Assembly (NCBI GenBank): GCA_023078555.1
Contig: CM041202.1
Coordinates: 248,001 to 312,000 of the forward strand
Length of the DNA stretch: 64,000 nt
DNA from: Ulva prolifera
Taxonomy: Eukaryota > Chlorophyta > Ulvophyceae > Ulvales > Ulvaceae
Direction of reading: 5' to 3'
The translations under genes and the position numbers were made by a program. Below the pieces are notes generated by a model. It saw nothing but the letters and a program-made list of their open reading frames with translations. It searched no databases and was not told the DNA's origin. The first letter of the stretch is position 1, and the number at the start of each line of letters is the position of its first letter. Shown piece after piece: positions 53,777 to 64,000 of this stretch.

Positions 53777-55748
53777 CGGGGCGTGCCTGTGAGATCCAGT
53801 CTGGCGTGACCGTGTTGCGGATGCAGTGCGCCACCGCATCCGTGGCTGCAGCCTCGGCAAACGCGATGTCAAAGGTCGGCGCCAGGGCCGCGCCCTCCAC
53901 CACGCCGATCACAATCCGCAGCGGCACGGCGTGCGCGGCGCACGCGTCATGCATGGTGCCGCTGTCCGCCAGCGCGTCTGCGGCCTGCACAAACACAGCC
54001 ACCTGCAGTGAGCGCCGGCACGTCGGCACGCATGGCACACATGCGCGCTGGTAGGTATGGCTTCATGTTTCCCGGCTCCTGCGCTGCGGTCGAGCCCGGA
54101 CGCGGCTCTTCTCGGCATGTATTGGTCACCTGTGCGCTTTGGGGAATCGAAACGGCCGTACGTGACCACCTCGCTTAGCACAGGAGGAGGCCCTGTGAGT
54201 TGCGTACGGTCGTCTGAGGGGGGTTTCCAGGTGGTTTACCCCTTCGGCATATGTGGTCCCGTTAACTCGGAGTTGTCAATGTCCAGTAGGATACGGATCA
54301 GGAACCTCAGATTTACTTTACTTTACCCGTGCCGTGCAACGGGGATGCTTCGCCCGTGTGAGAAGTGATGCGGTGTCATGCTATGCTATGCCATGCTGTG
54401 CTGTGCCAGCAGCGAGGGCCCCCTTGGTGGGTGGAAGCAGTGTTGAGAGGACGTGTCGGTGGTGACACAGATGCGAGTCACCTGCCATGCATGCATTGGG
54501 GCGTTGGCATGCTTGTCCGTTGCCCTGGCGGTGGTACCGACCTCTCCGGCTTTGTCGTGGTTACGAACAGATGTGACTTGCACGGAGGTGGCTGTGGGGG
54601 TGTGCACGTGCATCCTGGAGGCTGTGCAGGGTGCCTATCGGTGGGGTGATGCGACGTCAGCGGGGCATGCCATGGAGAAGGCTGATGATCTCAATGGTGG
54701 CGGCTGCCCGGGGCCAGCAGTGTCTGTGGTGGTGGATGCAGAATGACTCAACAACCTTCTCTCGATCGCAGGGCTGCTGAGATGAATGCGGCAGCCCCGG
54801 AAAATTCCAACAGTGGCTATCGCACAGGGACTGGTGGCAGTTCCTCAGTGTGAGGGGTTCAGGTGGGGTGCAGTGTATCATGCTCCAAAGGGTTCGAACA
54901 GGAAACACATCCGAACGAGAGCAGCTGGTCGACATGCCATCTTGTTGTGACAGGCAGAGCAGCTGAGGTGCTCAAGCGAAGCTGAGCAGCTGTTATTGAC
55001 TGGAATGCTGAAGGTCTATTCCCAGAAATGAATCGCACAGAATATCAGCGGTGGAAGCAACGTCAGGTCGAGACACGTCATGCGACACATGTACTGGGGT
55101 GGGCTGCGGAGGTGCGCAACCTGAGCAATCGACAGGTTGCGATGTATGTAGCAACGCGCAGATCACGTATGCGTGCGGATGATCGCGCACACCGCTCATT
55201 GCCTGGTTGCAGCGGTCGCTGATCATGACGAGGCAACGGCGAGCAGTTCCAGGGACCGAATGACATGCCAACTTCTACAACTCCAGTGATGTGCCAATCA
55301 ATTATATTGTGAGCTGCTTGTAATCTTGACACGTCCCCGATTGACGTGCAAGTGCTGAGATGAATTTCGAGGGTTGTGCCAGAGGTGTGCAATCATCGCA
55401 TGCACAAAGCCGCACCGTGAGCACAACCGCAAAATCATCCGCGTCGAGGCCTAGGAAGCCTTTTCTGTTGCTTGTGACTGCGCTGAGCCAGCGTAGGAAG
55501 ACTGCTTCGCTGATGGGCAAGTGCACAGTCTCGTCTACCGCGGTGGCCAAGTGGCTCAGGACATCGCTCCGACGAATAGCGTCTTCAGGTACTTGGAAAT
55601 TGGTGCGCAATACGTACAGTGACCCTCCTCCATCTACTCTAAGAGCACATGGCTCAAGCGATGCGACCTGGTGCTTGCGTTTGCTGGAATTGCGTCGTTT
55701 CACGATGCTGGAGAGCTGGCCTATCATGGCTTGGTCGATACGATGCAC
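51518..55748 (-). CDS. BTB/SKP1-fold leucine-rich-repeat protein B, three exons
   Basis: Exon 1 (55416-55748) encodes VPEDAIRRSDVLSHL and LPISEAVFLRWLSAV, the first half of a BTB/SKP1-like fold. Exon 2 (53787-54002) has VFVQAADALADSGTMHDAC and a further helical stretch. Exon 3 (51518-53401) encodes 627 residues, largely leucine-rich repeats such as LRRLDLSATAM, VRDLNLSRNKI and LTSLNLSGNPL. Phase 0 throughout gives 810 aa. At exon 2 the only usable donor is CAG|GCACGC, so this intron would be GC-AG; it contains a 33-base C run on the gene strand. Intron-exon structure and domain order match gene A about 3.5 kb downstream, so the two are tandem duplicates. An adaptor role in a cullin ligase is possible but inferred. 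The first ATG is assumed. Confidence 0.75.
53631..53711 (-). mobile_element. Inverted, degenerate copy of the 102-bp TIR element
   Basis: GGGTCGTCGGG, GAACAATTCCGAAT and GGATGGCAGTCCT align in order with the reverse complement of 25601-25702. The right terminus is lost. It lies in the GC-AG intron of BTB-LRR gene B. Confidence 0.68.
53744..53776 (+). repeat. 33-base poly-G run in BTB-LRR gene B intron
   Basis: C run on the gene strand, starting 11 bases after the exon 2 end at 53787. Confidence 0.9.
54131..54330 (+). mobile_element. SINE copy lacking the tRNA-like head
   Basis: Shares GTGCGCTT, TTTGGGGAATCGAAACGGCC, GGAGGAGGCCCTGTGAGTTG, CCAGGTGGTTTACCCC, AACTCGGAGTTGTCAATGTC and a TTTACTTTACTTTAC tail with the copy at 21048. 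It sits in the first intron of BTB-LRR gene B. Confidence 0.82.
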
Positions 55749-55749
55749 C

Positions 55750-56390
55750 TATCGCAACCGCATTTACTACAGTCAGCGCCCTTTCACCTACAACTGTTGG
55801 TTGTGACAGAGCCATCAGCCATTTGCCGTGCCATCGGCGGTTTTGGCATTGGGCAGCGCAGTTGCTATGCTCTGAACTGGAAGCTATGCACTGACCCGAA
55901 GACACGGCTATGAGTATGTGTAAGAGGCCGGACTGCAATAATCACCGCGCGTGCGGCCCGTGGACACCTGAACAGAGCAGGACGTCCTCGTACGCGTTGA
56001 GAGTTTGACATCGGAGCCGTGTCCACGAGTGCACGCCCGGAAGGCAGTCGCAAACGCTGCCTCATCGGCATGGCCGCATGCTGCGGCCGTACGGGGCCGT
56101 GACATGCAAACTGACACTCGCAGACCATTTCTGCAATCAGCCCTGCCAAGCGTCTCACTGCCGCAGACTCAATTTTGGTTTCGGTTAACAACTGTGGCCT
56201 TTTGGGTACCCAAATGTGACTGGGTGTGGCAGTCCAGTGAGATGACCGCTAGCTATACCACTGGACCCTTACACGTCGCGACACACTGGGCGTGCGTATG
56301 GATGTGTCTGTAGGGCAGGGGGTGCACATGCATGCGTCCTGCCAGGCATGCTTCCGAACTCACCCACCAGAACAGCTCAACATGACCGCA
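55750..56390. other. Upstream region of BTB-LRR gene B
   Basis: No further coding exon or promoter motif could be assigned. Confidence 0.4.
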
Positions 56391-56394
56391 CACC

Positions 56395-56450
56395 TGGTAA
56401 AGTAAAGTAGATCTGCATTTACTGAGCCGTGCCCTAGTGCACGTGCTAGG
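56395..56450 (-). mobile_element. SINE 3' end, inverted fragment
   Basis: GGTAAAGTAAAGTAGATCTGC followed by ATTTACTGAGCCGTGCCCTA is the inverted tail and adjoining body of the SINE. Confidence 0.7.
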
Positions 56451-56793
56451 GGCGCCGCGTGCTGTACCCTATGTGGCACCACATGCGGCGCTCCATTGCC
56501 ATGTGGCCGGCCTGTGTGCATTTCCAGCCCTATGAATCGTACTACCGTGACGGTCACAGCCCCTCGCGAGATCTTCATTCAGCATGTCAGGCACTGTGAG
56601 CTCGATCTATGTGCCAGCGTCTGTGCCGAAACACATGCATTCATGATGCTCTGACTCCAGACGATGCTTGAGTTACACCATTAATATTTCAGATGGGCCG
56701 TGTGGGACATCCCGGCGCATGCCGCACAGCAGGGGGTGGGCCATGTCAGGAATGGCATGGCCAGGCCACCCCGCCCAGAGCTCTACACCCCGC

Positions 56794-57155
56794 CGGGATT
56801 CCCGCTGAAACAGAGCTTTTGTCGCAAAAAATCGTCAACGGGTGAGCTTGAGGCAGCGGTTTCGCCCGCTGAAAACGGGCTGACAAAGCAGATGTCCGCG
56901 GGCGCACCTGGATGTAGCAGCGGGGGAGCTTGTCCGCTGGAAAATGAACAACGCAAGCGAGGCGAACGGGACGATCAGACAGCGCTGTCGTACACGTGTG
57001 AGCTTAGCGAGCAAAGAATCAGCGGAGCTAGCAAAAAGGTGTTTTGGCACCCCTCTGGAATCACAGCGTTACAGCGGGACACCCCTCTGAAACTGACAAG
57101 CTTCAGAGGGGTAACATCTCTGGAATGAGAAAATTTCAGCGGGAACTCCCCCCAA
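56794..57155. mobile_element. Possible TIR element rich in CCCGCTGAAA motifs
   Basis: Left end GGGATTCCCGCTGAAA and right end TTTCAGCGGGAACTCCC are inverted copies differing by one inserted base. Between them the words CCCGCTGAAA, CCGCTGGAAA and CCCCTCTGRAA recur in both orientations. No target duplication was found, so the boundary is provisional. Confidence 0.45.
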
Positions 57156-57779
57156 AAACAATGGTCATGTAGAGCACTGATCCCGCCACCTGTGCTAGCA
57201 GGCGCTGCAGGCTGCATGCGGGGGTCAGAAGAGTCCCGCCAGCCACCTGCTGCGGCGACCAGCCCCTAGTCCTCACACACACATCTTTCCACATTGTTCG
57301 CTCGCGTCAACGCCGATCGGGGTCCGTGCCTGCCCCACCAGGTCCACAACACGGGCCCGTGCCGCCCGTGCGCGCTACCCTGCGGCGTCCTGACATCGCG
57401 CCACCCCTAAGCCACACGTATACGTATATGTATACTTTATAGTAGCCCGCCGTGTGCTGCATCGGAGTTGCGGTTGCGCAGTGCCCCGTTCATACAGGCA
57501 ACAGCCTGTGGCATGAGCCTCGTAGGTGGCCCCCACTCGGAGGCACAGCTGCAGCATGCCATGGTGTGGTTCCAACTTCACGGCTGGAGGGGTGCGCAGG
57601 AGGCTGATGGGGCGGGGGTGTGGCTGGAGGGGGTGACTGGTGACGGATACCCGCTGCCTGGAGACTGATTCCTGCTGCCTGCAGTGACGTGATAACGTGC
57701 GGGCGGGGCACATGTGGCATCTTCACGGTGTGTGTCCGAGTCGATACAGTGAGACGGTGTTTGCGCAGGTGCTCCTGTG

Positions 57780-57868
57780 GCCTGTGCGCATGTGCCTTCT
57801 GTTGCTGCGGTTCCCCTGGTTGTCACTCTCGGTGCTGTCTGCCTTGCTGGCTTTGTCCTTGTAACACA
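57780..57868 (+). mobile_element. GT-rich short retroposon 3' end
   Basis: GGTTCCCCTGGTTGTCACTC, GGTGCTGTCTGCCTTGC and TTTGTCCTTGTAA match the family. The duplication is unclear. Confidence 0.75.
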
Positions 57869-57899
57869 TGCAGCTCTCATACCCCTCTACATTCTTAAT

Positions 57900-60800
57900 G
57901 TCGCCCCGTCGAATGCATGATGGATGCTTGTAGCCGCCCGGTTGTCACATGCAGATCTAGCTTTACATCACTGCAGTATACATGCACATGGGCGCTAACG
58001 CGAATGTCGCTGTCCGGCTGTTTGCGGTGCCTGGAGCGCTCCCTGCGTCTTTCACCCTGTCCTTGCAGCTCACTTCCGGGGGGCCCGGGTGCAGGTGTCA
58101 CGGCCGAACAACGTGCGGCTGGAGCAGTGGAAGGCCGCGGCGGGGCTGCGGCGGCCGCTGTTTGCGCTGCCCGGCCTGCGCGTGCGCTGCCGCAACCTGC
58201 TGCCTTCTGTTGCTGCCTCGCCGTGCAAAGGGTGCGAGCGCTGCGCTGGGCGGGGAGCGCCTCGCGGAAGAGGACGGAAATGTTTTCCCGCTCGTCCAGG
58301 CTGCTGTGCAGAGTACAGGCCACAGCAGGCCTTCTGGGCGCATACATCTCACAGGAAGGAGCAGGATGATGTGGTCACTCGTACTCCTGACGCCTGCTTA
58401 CTATGCAGGCAGAGCACGCAAGCCAACGCAGCCAGTCAGAGATCAAGTTCCGGTTGCAAAAGTGGTCAATTGTTTTCTATGAAGGGCCCCTCGGCCCTGA
58501 ATTGTTGCCCTGAATTATTGTGGCCACCGACACAGCGATGTGGGGTGCGATCGTGCCCACCCTGACATCTGACGATCGCACGCCTGAGGCATCTAACGAT
58601 CGCACCCCACATTGAAGAATGACGCAGAAATGACACTCGTCCCAGCAGACCTAGCAGACTAAATGTGGGCTTGTTGAGAATGTGTTTGCTGGCCTGGCCT
58701 CCCACCTCCATATGGATATCCATCCCTGACGTGTGAGATGCTGCGTTCAAAAAGGTCCATGAGTGCAGGCTCCCGTCCCTGGGCTATGTGGCACACAAGA
58801 GGCCGACCTTGGCAAGTTGGGGCTCGAGTAAACACCGGAACTTCCGCAGGTGCTGGTTTCATGGGGCACCTTGGCCCTTCTGTGTGGAGACTCTGCCAGG
58901 AAGGGCTGTGTTCCGCATCTGCTCTGTGCACAGCTGTGCGCTCTCCAGGCAGAGCTTGGAAGCTCTGCCTGGAAGCTCTGCCTGGAAGAACGTGGAGACC
59001 ACAACAGTTGGATCTCGAACTGTGGTGCACCTGACACAGCTTGACTGCCCGTCACATGCGACGCAACACTATGATCTGACACTCTGCCGGGCCTGCAAAT
59101 AGCATTTCTCCTGCTGCACCAAGCCAACAGATGCTCGAGGCAATCTCGTGCAATCAAAGCATGTACAAGCAACAGCAAATTGACTGCGTGGACTCTTGAT
59201 CATGGACACAGGCTACATGCAAGCCATATTCTCACACAACCTGCACATCAAACATGAGACACCGATGACTACAACAAGTTGAGGCGTGTTGCAGGTACGG
59301 GGAATGCTGTTTTCAAGTGCATGCGAGATACAAGAGCTCTGTCGTGTGAGACTCTGAAGATGTGGGGGCCAGGGCATCTGGCTTTGGGCAGTGGGAAGTC
59401 TATGGCGATGAGTCTTGTCCGTCGAACTTGCAATTCTATCCAGTTTCATGCCAAACTCGTCCACTGTCTATTGCATATGGCATCCATGTATCTTGAGAGA
59501 GAGCAGCTGCTTGGTTCGCGCTGCCATTCTGGTCGCGCGCAGACTGCACCAGCGAAGCTGCGGCACCGAGCGGTAAGAATCTGCCCGCAAGTGATCATTA
59601 CCCACTAGAAATGATGTACCATGCTGTAGCCTGGCTGCTGAATGCGCGCTTGCAATTCGACGACTGAGCCAGGTATGGGTCCTGCTTGCAGTGTTGCGTG
59701 TCGATGATGTGTGACTCAGGTCAGACGAATCGACTTCGTGGATCGACCAGTCGGCATGGCGTAGAATCGTCATACTCTGTGCACATAGAGCTCTATAGAG
59801 TGTTCCACGCCTCAGGCGTGAAGATCGAGACTGGGTAATCGCTGCGCTATCCGCAGTGGACTTGCATGCAACGCGCGATTCATCCCACCACGGCATGTTC
59901 GCGTCGCGTTTGGATAGGATGCACCACTGAAAGTACATCGCAAGGTATATACCCCCTCGCATGTGCGTCCAGAAGCTGGAGTACGCGAATGTTCACCATG
60001 AGTGCGGAGACCTGCAGCTTGGACCATCCGTGCACTAAAGGTGATGCATGTGGACCCCAAGTGACCTGCTTCGCATAATTTCGGGAGCTGCTTCGATTCA
60101 TACTGAAGGACACATCCGTTGGTGTGGTGTCACCTTCGCATTGTGAATGCTAAGGCATCGCACCGCTCGCGTATTTACCATCTAATTCAGCACGTACTGA
60201 AGCAGACGCAACTTTAACATCTGCTTTGTGACAACAGTTGATATGCATGTGGTGGTATGTATGTTCGTAAGCGAGGCTCCCACTGCAGGCAGTCGTGATT
60301 GGTACCATTGCAAGTTTCTTGCTCGAGGTAGTCGCGATCTGGGCGCAGGGATAGATTCTCGCACCAGCACAGCGCAACATTAAGAAATTTTGAACATGGC
60401 GGCATTTATCTCTCTTGGTTTCACCGAGTCTCCGGCTTGGATGACTCCGCTCGATGATCATCCACGCTCATGCATACATCGGTCCACACGCGACCACACT
60501 CCGACGATGAGCCAGGCGCTTGCATTAGCCGGAGAAGCTAAACCCCCTTCTATGGCAGAGGACTCGCCGGAAGCAGGCAGTCCAACGAAGCGGTCACCGG
60601 AGGTGTCGGACTGCCTCACATGCCCCAAAACTCCGGCGCCGCGCAGTGCCTAACGTGCATACTGTGCGAAAACATTTGTGGAGACTTGCTGAGCTGTATT
60701 ATGTGCTTGATGGCATGTTTATCTCTGAGATACGTTGCAATTGTGTATGCCATGGCGGAGCTGTAATGGCAAGGTTGACTAGCAGCACAGCAACGGTGCC

Positions 60801-61110
60801 TCGTTGACACAGCAATCGGGTGCATGGTGTTCTATGATGCGGAATTCGCAAACCACACACGCTCTGTGGTCACATTAATGACGTTGCCATTAGGCTCCAA
60901 CATCTGCACTCCACATGCGCTCACGCATGCACCTGCAACCCTCGAGAATTTACAAACCGTCCACATGACCTACGGCCAACCATCTCACAAATTCAAAGAC
61001 AACCACGGCTGCTTTTGCCTCTGCTGTGGAGGCCCAGTAACGAGTCCACTGCAGGTTCACACACCCACACACAGAGCATCGCCAGTGGTGCCACCATCAG
61101 CCATGAAATC
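57900..61110. other. Spacer without a supportable gene
   Basis: Open frames on both strands at 57895-58565 are GC-driven and match nothing I know. A hairpin lies at 58945-58972 (13-bp stem, 2-nt loop), and an inverted repeat containing GCGATCGT near 58540-58612. Confidence 0.4.
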
Positions 61111-61119
61111 CACCAGCAC

Positions 61120-62024
61120 CAGTGTTCGAATATTGGGGAAGCTGTCGTTTAGAGGCCGCTCAAAAATAAGTAATCCAACATTTGGTCGGCCAAATATAAA
61201 GATTTTGACCTGTTTGTGCGGCTAGCCACCGCCAAATAAATAAGTTGAATCGAGACTATGAGCGGCTAGGATTCGCCACACATATAAACGTTTTGACACG
61301 AGTGGCGGGTAAAAGTTGTAACCTGAGCAAGGCTGCATTGCGTGTTTGTGCGTCAGCATGGAGCACGACGCCTTCAGCCCGTCTAGCTCGCTGCAAGCTG
61401 GTCCGTCCTCGGGGCGCAGCCAGTGTACGAAGAGACCTCTTTGCAATTCAATTTCTAGTTTCTTTGGTGGCGCAAACAAGGTCGTCCACTTGGAGACTCG
61501 CCAAAAGCTTGGCAGGCCGGTGGACCCGTCGTCGACTCGCCAAGCGCACATACGCAAGAAGCAAGAAGCAGCCAGCCAACCGCAAACTGAAGAAGTTACT
61601 GATGGCAATGATGATTCGGATCAGGAGAATGTCGAGGACGTTGGCGAATATGGGAAGAAACAAGCTGCCAGACGACGCCGTGACGACATTGCAAACTACA
61701 GGCGATACTTGGAACGAGTGGAACCACCCGGTGGAGCTGACTCAAGAAAGAGCTACGTCAGATGTATAGCTTGTACATGTATTTCTGGAAAACAGGTTGT
61801 GCTTGTGGATATGAAATGGCACCTGTGCGCGGTCGTTATTTGGGTCCGAGCCAGAAGTAGTGACAGTGGCAAATGTGTAAAACTCCGTGATCACCAACGA
61901 CACATAATCACGTACCAAGGTGGCTTCGTCGGCTACGCCCAACACAAAAAAAACTATCTGCCAACGTCTGTCGGCTAGCCCTCCGACAATTCATAATGAT
62001 GGTCAGTTGAAAATTCGAACACTG
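61120..62024 (+). mobile_element. hAT-type DNA transposon, short (905 bp), exact 8-bp target duplications
   Basis: Ends are CAGTGTTCGAATATT and the inverted CAGTGTTCGAATTTT, matching at 14 of 15 positions. The flanks are ACCAGCAC at 61112-61119 and 62025-62032, an exact 8-bp target duplication as made by hAT transposases. Subterminal GGCTAGCC motifs recur near both ends. An open frame inside carries a zinc-finger-like start but no transposase core, so this is probably a non-autonomous deletion derivative. Confidence 0.85.
61346..61978 (+). CDS. Zinc-finger-like protein inside the hAT element, probably N-terminal remnant of transposase
   Basis: 210 residues. A serine-rich N-terminus and an acidic stretch (DGNDDSDQENVEDVGEYG) lead to KSYVRCIACTC, a CxxC pair like that of BED fingers. 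Further on, CVKLRDHQRHI could supply the histidines, possibly after removal of a short intron (donor near 61796, acceptor near 61867). Nothing of the RNase-H-like hAT core or dimerisation region is present. Function is inferred from the surrounding element; alone the protein is unrecognised. Confidence 0.5.
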   Translation: MCVSMEHDAFSPSSSLQAGPSSGRSQCTKRPLCNSISSFFGGANKVVHLETRQKLGRPVDPSSTRQAHIRKKQEAASQPQTEEVTDGNDDSDQENVEDVGEYGKKQAARRRRDDIANYRRYLERVEPPGGADSRKSYVRCIACTCISGKQVVLVDMKWHLCAVVIWVRARSSDSGKCVKLRDHQRHIITYQGGFVGYAQHKKNYLPTSVG

Positions 62025-62032
62025 ACCAGCAC

Positions 62033-63020
62033 CCATCGAAATAATCTAAAATAGAGCAGCCTCTAAGCGTTCTGTACGAAGACTCCCTAAGCAAGCAACA
62101 TCTCCACGCAGGGGACATGAGAGTCTCCACACTCTGCACACTGCCCACCTGCCACAGACTGGTACATTCGCCCATCATCTGGTGGCTGCAGACGCGGCAG
62201 CCCCCACATTTGGAGGCACCATCAAGCAAAGGGGGGGCGAGCAAAGAGGACCTCCGGCAGCATTCAGCCCACGACCCCGCACTCATAATTGCAATGTCCT
62301 CCGACCCACCTTGCGGCCTTTTGTGTCACACAGCCGACGCACAATGGGGGCCACACCCCACCCCCAACGCCACACTGGCATGGGACCGGGTTGAATGCGC
62401 CGGGGCACTCGGCGGACATGTGTGCTTCTTCTGCGGTAGGCGACGCATGTGCAAGAGATGAAGGCGCGAGGCAAGCGCCCTCTACCGTCCTCTCAACCAA
62501 AAACCAACACATACCGGTGCGCTTGCACCACCATTATTTCAGAAGGCCAGCTTGCCGCGCGTTTTTTCGGCACGTGCATGCACACCACGCGCGCCGCCTT
62601 TTGCCAGCTTCAGCTTCGGCACCAATCGCACTGGCTCAGTACTCGGCGGGGGAGACTCAGGCATGAAGAGCGCAAGACGAGCCTCTGCGACAATCTGCAT
62701 GAGAGCATCACCCCGATCCCCGCAGCTTGACGGAAAGGCACCAATTCCGTATTGGTGTTCCGGAATCTCCGCGCCGGCTACCTGGAGGCCTGCGGCAGAC
62801 ACGTTGCCGTTTCTTTTCAGCTACCAGGCCGGCTGCAGGGCTGCCATGCACACAAACGTCATGACCCCCCCCACCCACCCCGCACTTACAGCCAGCATGG
62901 GGCGCAGGGCACCACTGCACCAACGCAGCGCTTCGGCTGCTATGCCAATTGGCACCCGGAGCCACATACTGCGTGCGGCCGGGTATGCTGGCCGACGCGG
63001 CGTACCTCAGCACGCACAGC
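62033..63020. other. Spacer downstream of the WD40 gene, no gene seen
   Basis: No motif-bearing frame recognised on either strand. Confidence 0.4.
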
Positions 63021-63023
63021 ACG

Positions 63024-64000
63024 CTAGGCGGTGGAGTACTGGGACGCGGAGAGGAGCGCGAGGTCGTGCGCGAGGCGGAGGTCCCAGAACGCAAGCTCGC
63101 CGTTCTCGCTCGCGGTCGCGAGAGTCTCCCTCACGCCGACCTTCACCATCTTCATCACCGGGCTGCTGTGGCCGAGCAGCGTGAGCACGTTCTCCATGTC
63201 CGAGGTGCCCCAGATCTTGACACTGCTGTCGGCGCCGCAGGAGATGAGGAGCTTGCCGTCGCGCGAGTACTGCACGGCGTGGATTGGCTGCACGGCTTCT
63301 GCACAGCACGCAGCACGGTGGTGTCAGAAGCGGGGACCGGCGGGCCGCCGTTTGCGTGGCGATGTGGCCAAGCAGAGGGCGGGAACGGCGGCTGCAGCAA
63401 CGCAAGGTGAGATATCACGGCGGCTGCAGCGAGGGGGTGCCACTCACACGGCTTCTGAACAAGTCCCCGGGCCGGCAGACCCCGACGCATGGACCGCCGT
63501 GACGCGTTCCCAGAGTTTGTATTATGATATCATGGACGCGACGCCGAGAGGCCCAACTGGAACTGCCGTGCATGAGTGCAGCACGAAGCCCGCTTGGCAT
63601 GAAACGTCTGACATGAACTCCGCAAACGGTGGTAAAAGGGTGTGGGCCACCGCAATGGATTGTGCTGTCAGGAGTGCTTGGGGACACACGGGAGCATCAT
63701 CCACAACAAAGGGATCTGGACACCTAAGACGAGAGCATATAATCAGTTGAGCAGCCGTCTCACATTGACTGCTGCCAAGAAAAGGGGTGGGGGAAGGGCA
63801 CACGGTGGACGTCAGTGTGGCCGCCGGTCATGTGTGTCACGACGCCCTTCGCCGCGAGGTCAAGCACCACGAGCGACCCGTCCAGCGCGGCCAGCGCCAT
63901 CAGCACCTTGTCCTCCTCTGTCGAGCTGTCCACCGTGAACGCGACGTCCTGCACCTGCCCCCGCGCGACGCTCACGAACGAGTGCCAGAGGCCGGTGGCC
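63024..64000 (-). CDS. WD40-repeat protein, C-terminal exons (5' end beyond window)
   Basis: Exon 63804-64000 (open to the right) encodes VQDVAFTVDSS...VLMALAALDGSLVVLDL and GGHTD. A GTGTGC donor at 63803 joins in phase to an exon at 63024-63298 that encodes two further blades: AVQYSRDGKLLISCGADSSVKIWG and LATASENGELAFWDLRL, each with the GH...WD-like pattern. The stop is TAG at 63024. The repeats mark a beta-propeller scaffold; no specific orthologue can be named from this piece. Confidence 0.82.

Noticed and set aside
57895-58565. Long overlapping frames on both strands
   Set aside because: GC-rich sequence opens several frames at once; none shows a family motif or clean splice signals.

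Overview
This window looks like the nuclear genome of a microbial eukaryote, most likely an alga or another protist. Genes are sparse and split by GT-AG introns of roughly 0.1-2.3 kb that mostly end in TGCAG. Intergenic DNA is full of retroelement debris, perfect palindromes, long poly-G runs and the words GCATGC/ATGCAT. No bacterial operon signals are visible. The lineage cannot be fixed from this sequence alone; no rRNA or organellar marker is present.

Layout. (1) 1-8721: a young, whole-looking Ty3/gypsy LTR retrotransposon on the minus strand, with Gag-protease and Pol reading frames. Pol carries a PHD finger between RNase H and integrase. The left LTR runs off the window, and the element sits inside a C48 (Ulp1/SENP-like) protease gene whose right-hand part lies at 8722-9250 (+). 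(2) 9379-11012 (-): three exons of a GMC oxidoreductase lacking its C-terminal exon. (3) 17197-24486 (-): a seven-exon secreted animal-type haem peroxidase. All splice phases close and give 524 aa. (4) 25.0-30.0 kb: LINE territory, with two copies of an R2-like LINE carrying a restriction-like endonuclease, its 3' tail, a 102-bp TIR element and SINE pieces. (5) 34938-37429 (-): a complete four-exon GMC oxidoreductase of 555 aa, paralogous to (2). (6) 42723-47988 and 51518-55748 (-): two tandem paralogous genes, each with three exons, encoding a BTB/SKP1-like fold followed by a large leucine-rich-repeat domain (818 and 810 aa). (7) 61120-62024: a short hAT-type DNA transposon with exact 8-bp target duplications. 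(8) 63024-64000 (-): the C-terminal exons of a WD40 protein whose 5' end is off the right edge.

How parts may work together. Two secreted-type GMC flavoenzymes flank a secreted haem peroxidase, all on one strand. In other organisms GMC oxidases can supply the H2O2 that peroxidases use, so a secreted redox cluster is plausible but unproven. The BTB-LRR pair resembles substrate adaptors for cullin ligases (inference).

The mobilome is the most distinctive part. At least three short retroposon families are scattered through introns and spacers: LINE 3' tails, a GT-rich family ending in TTGTA(A), and a tRNA-like SINE. For eleven insertions the target-site duplications can be read directly, including a 25-bp insertion and one whose duplication begins exactly at a splice donor of the peroxidase gene. 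The remaining spacers show no gene I can support.
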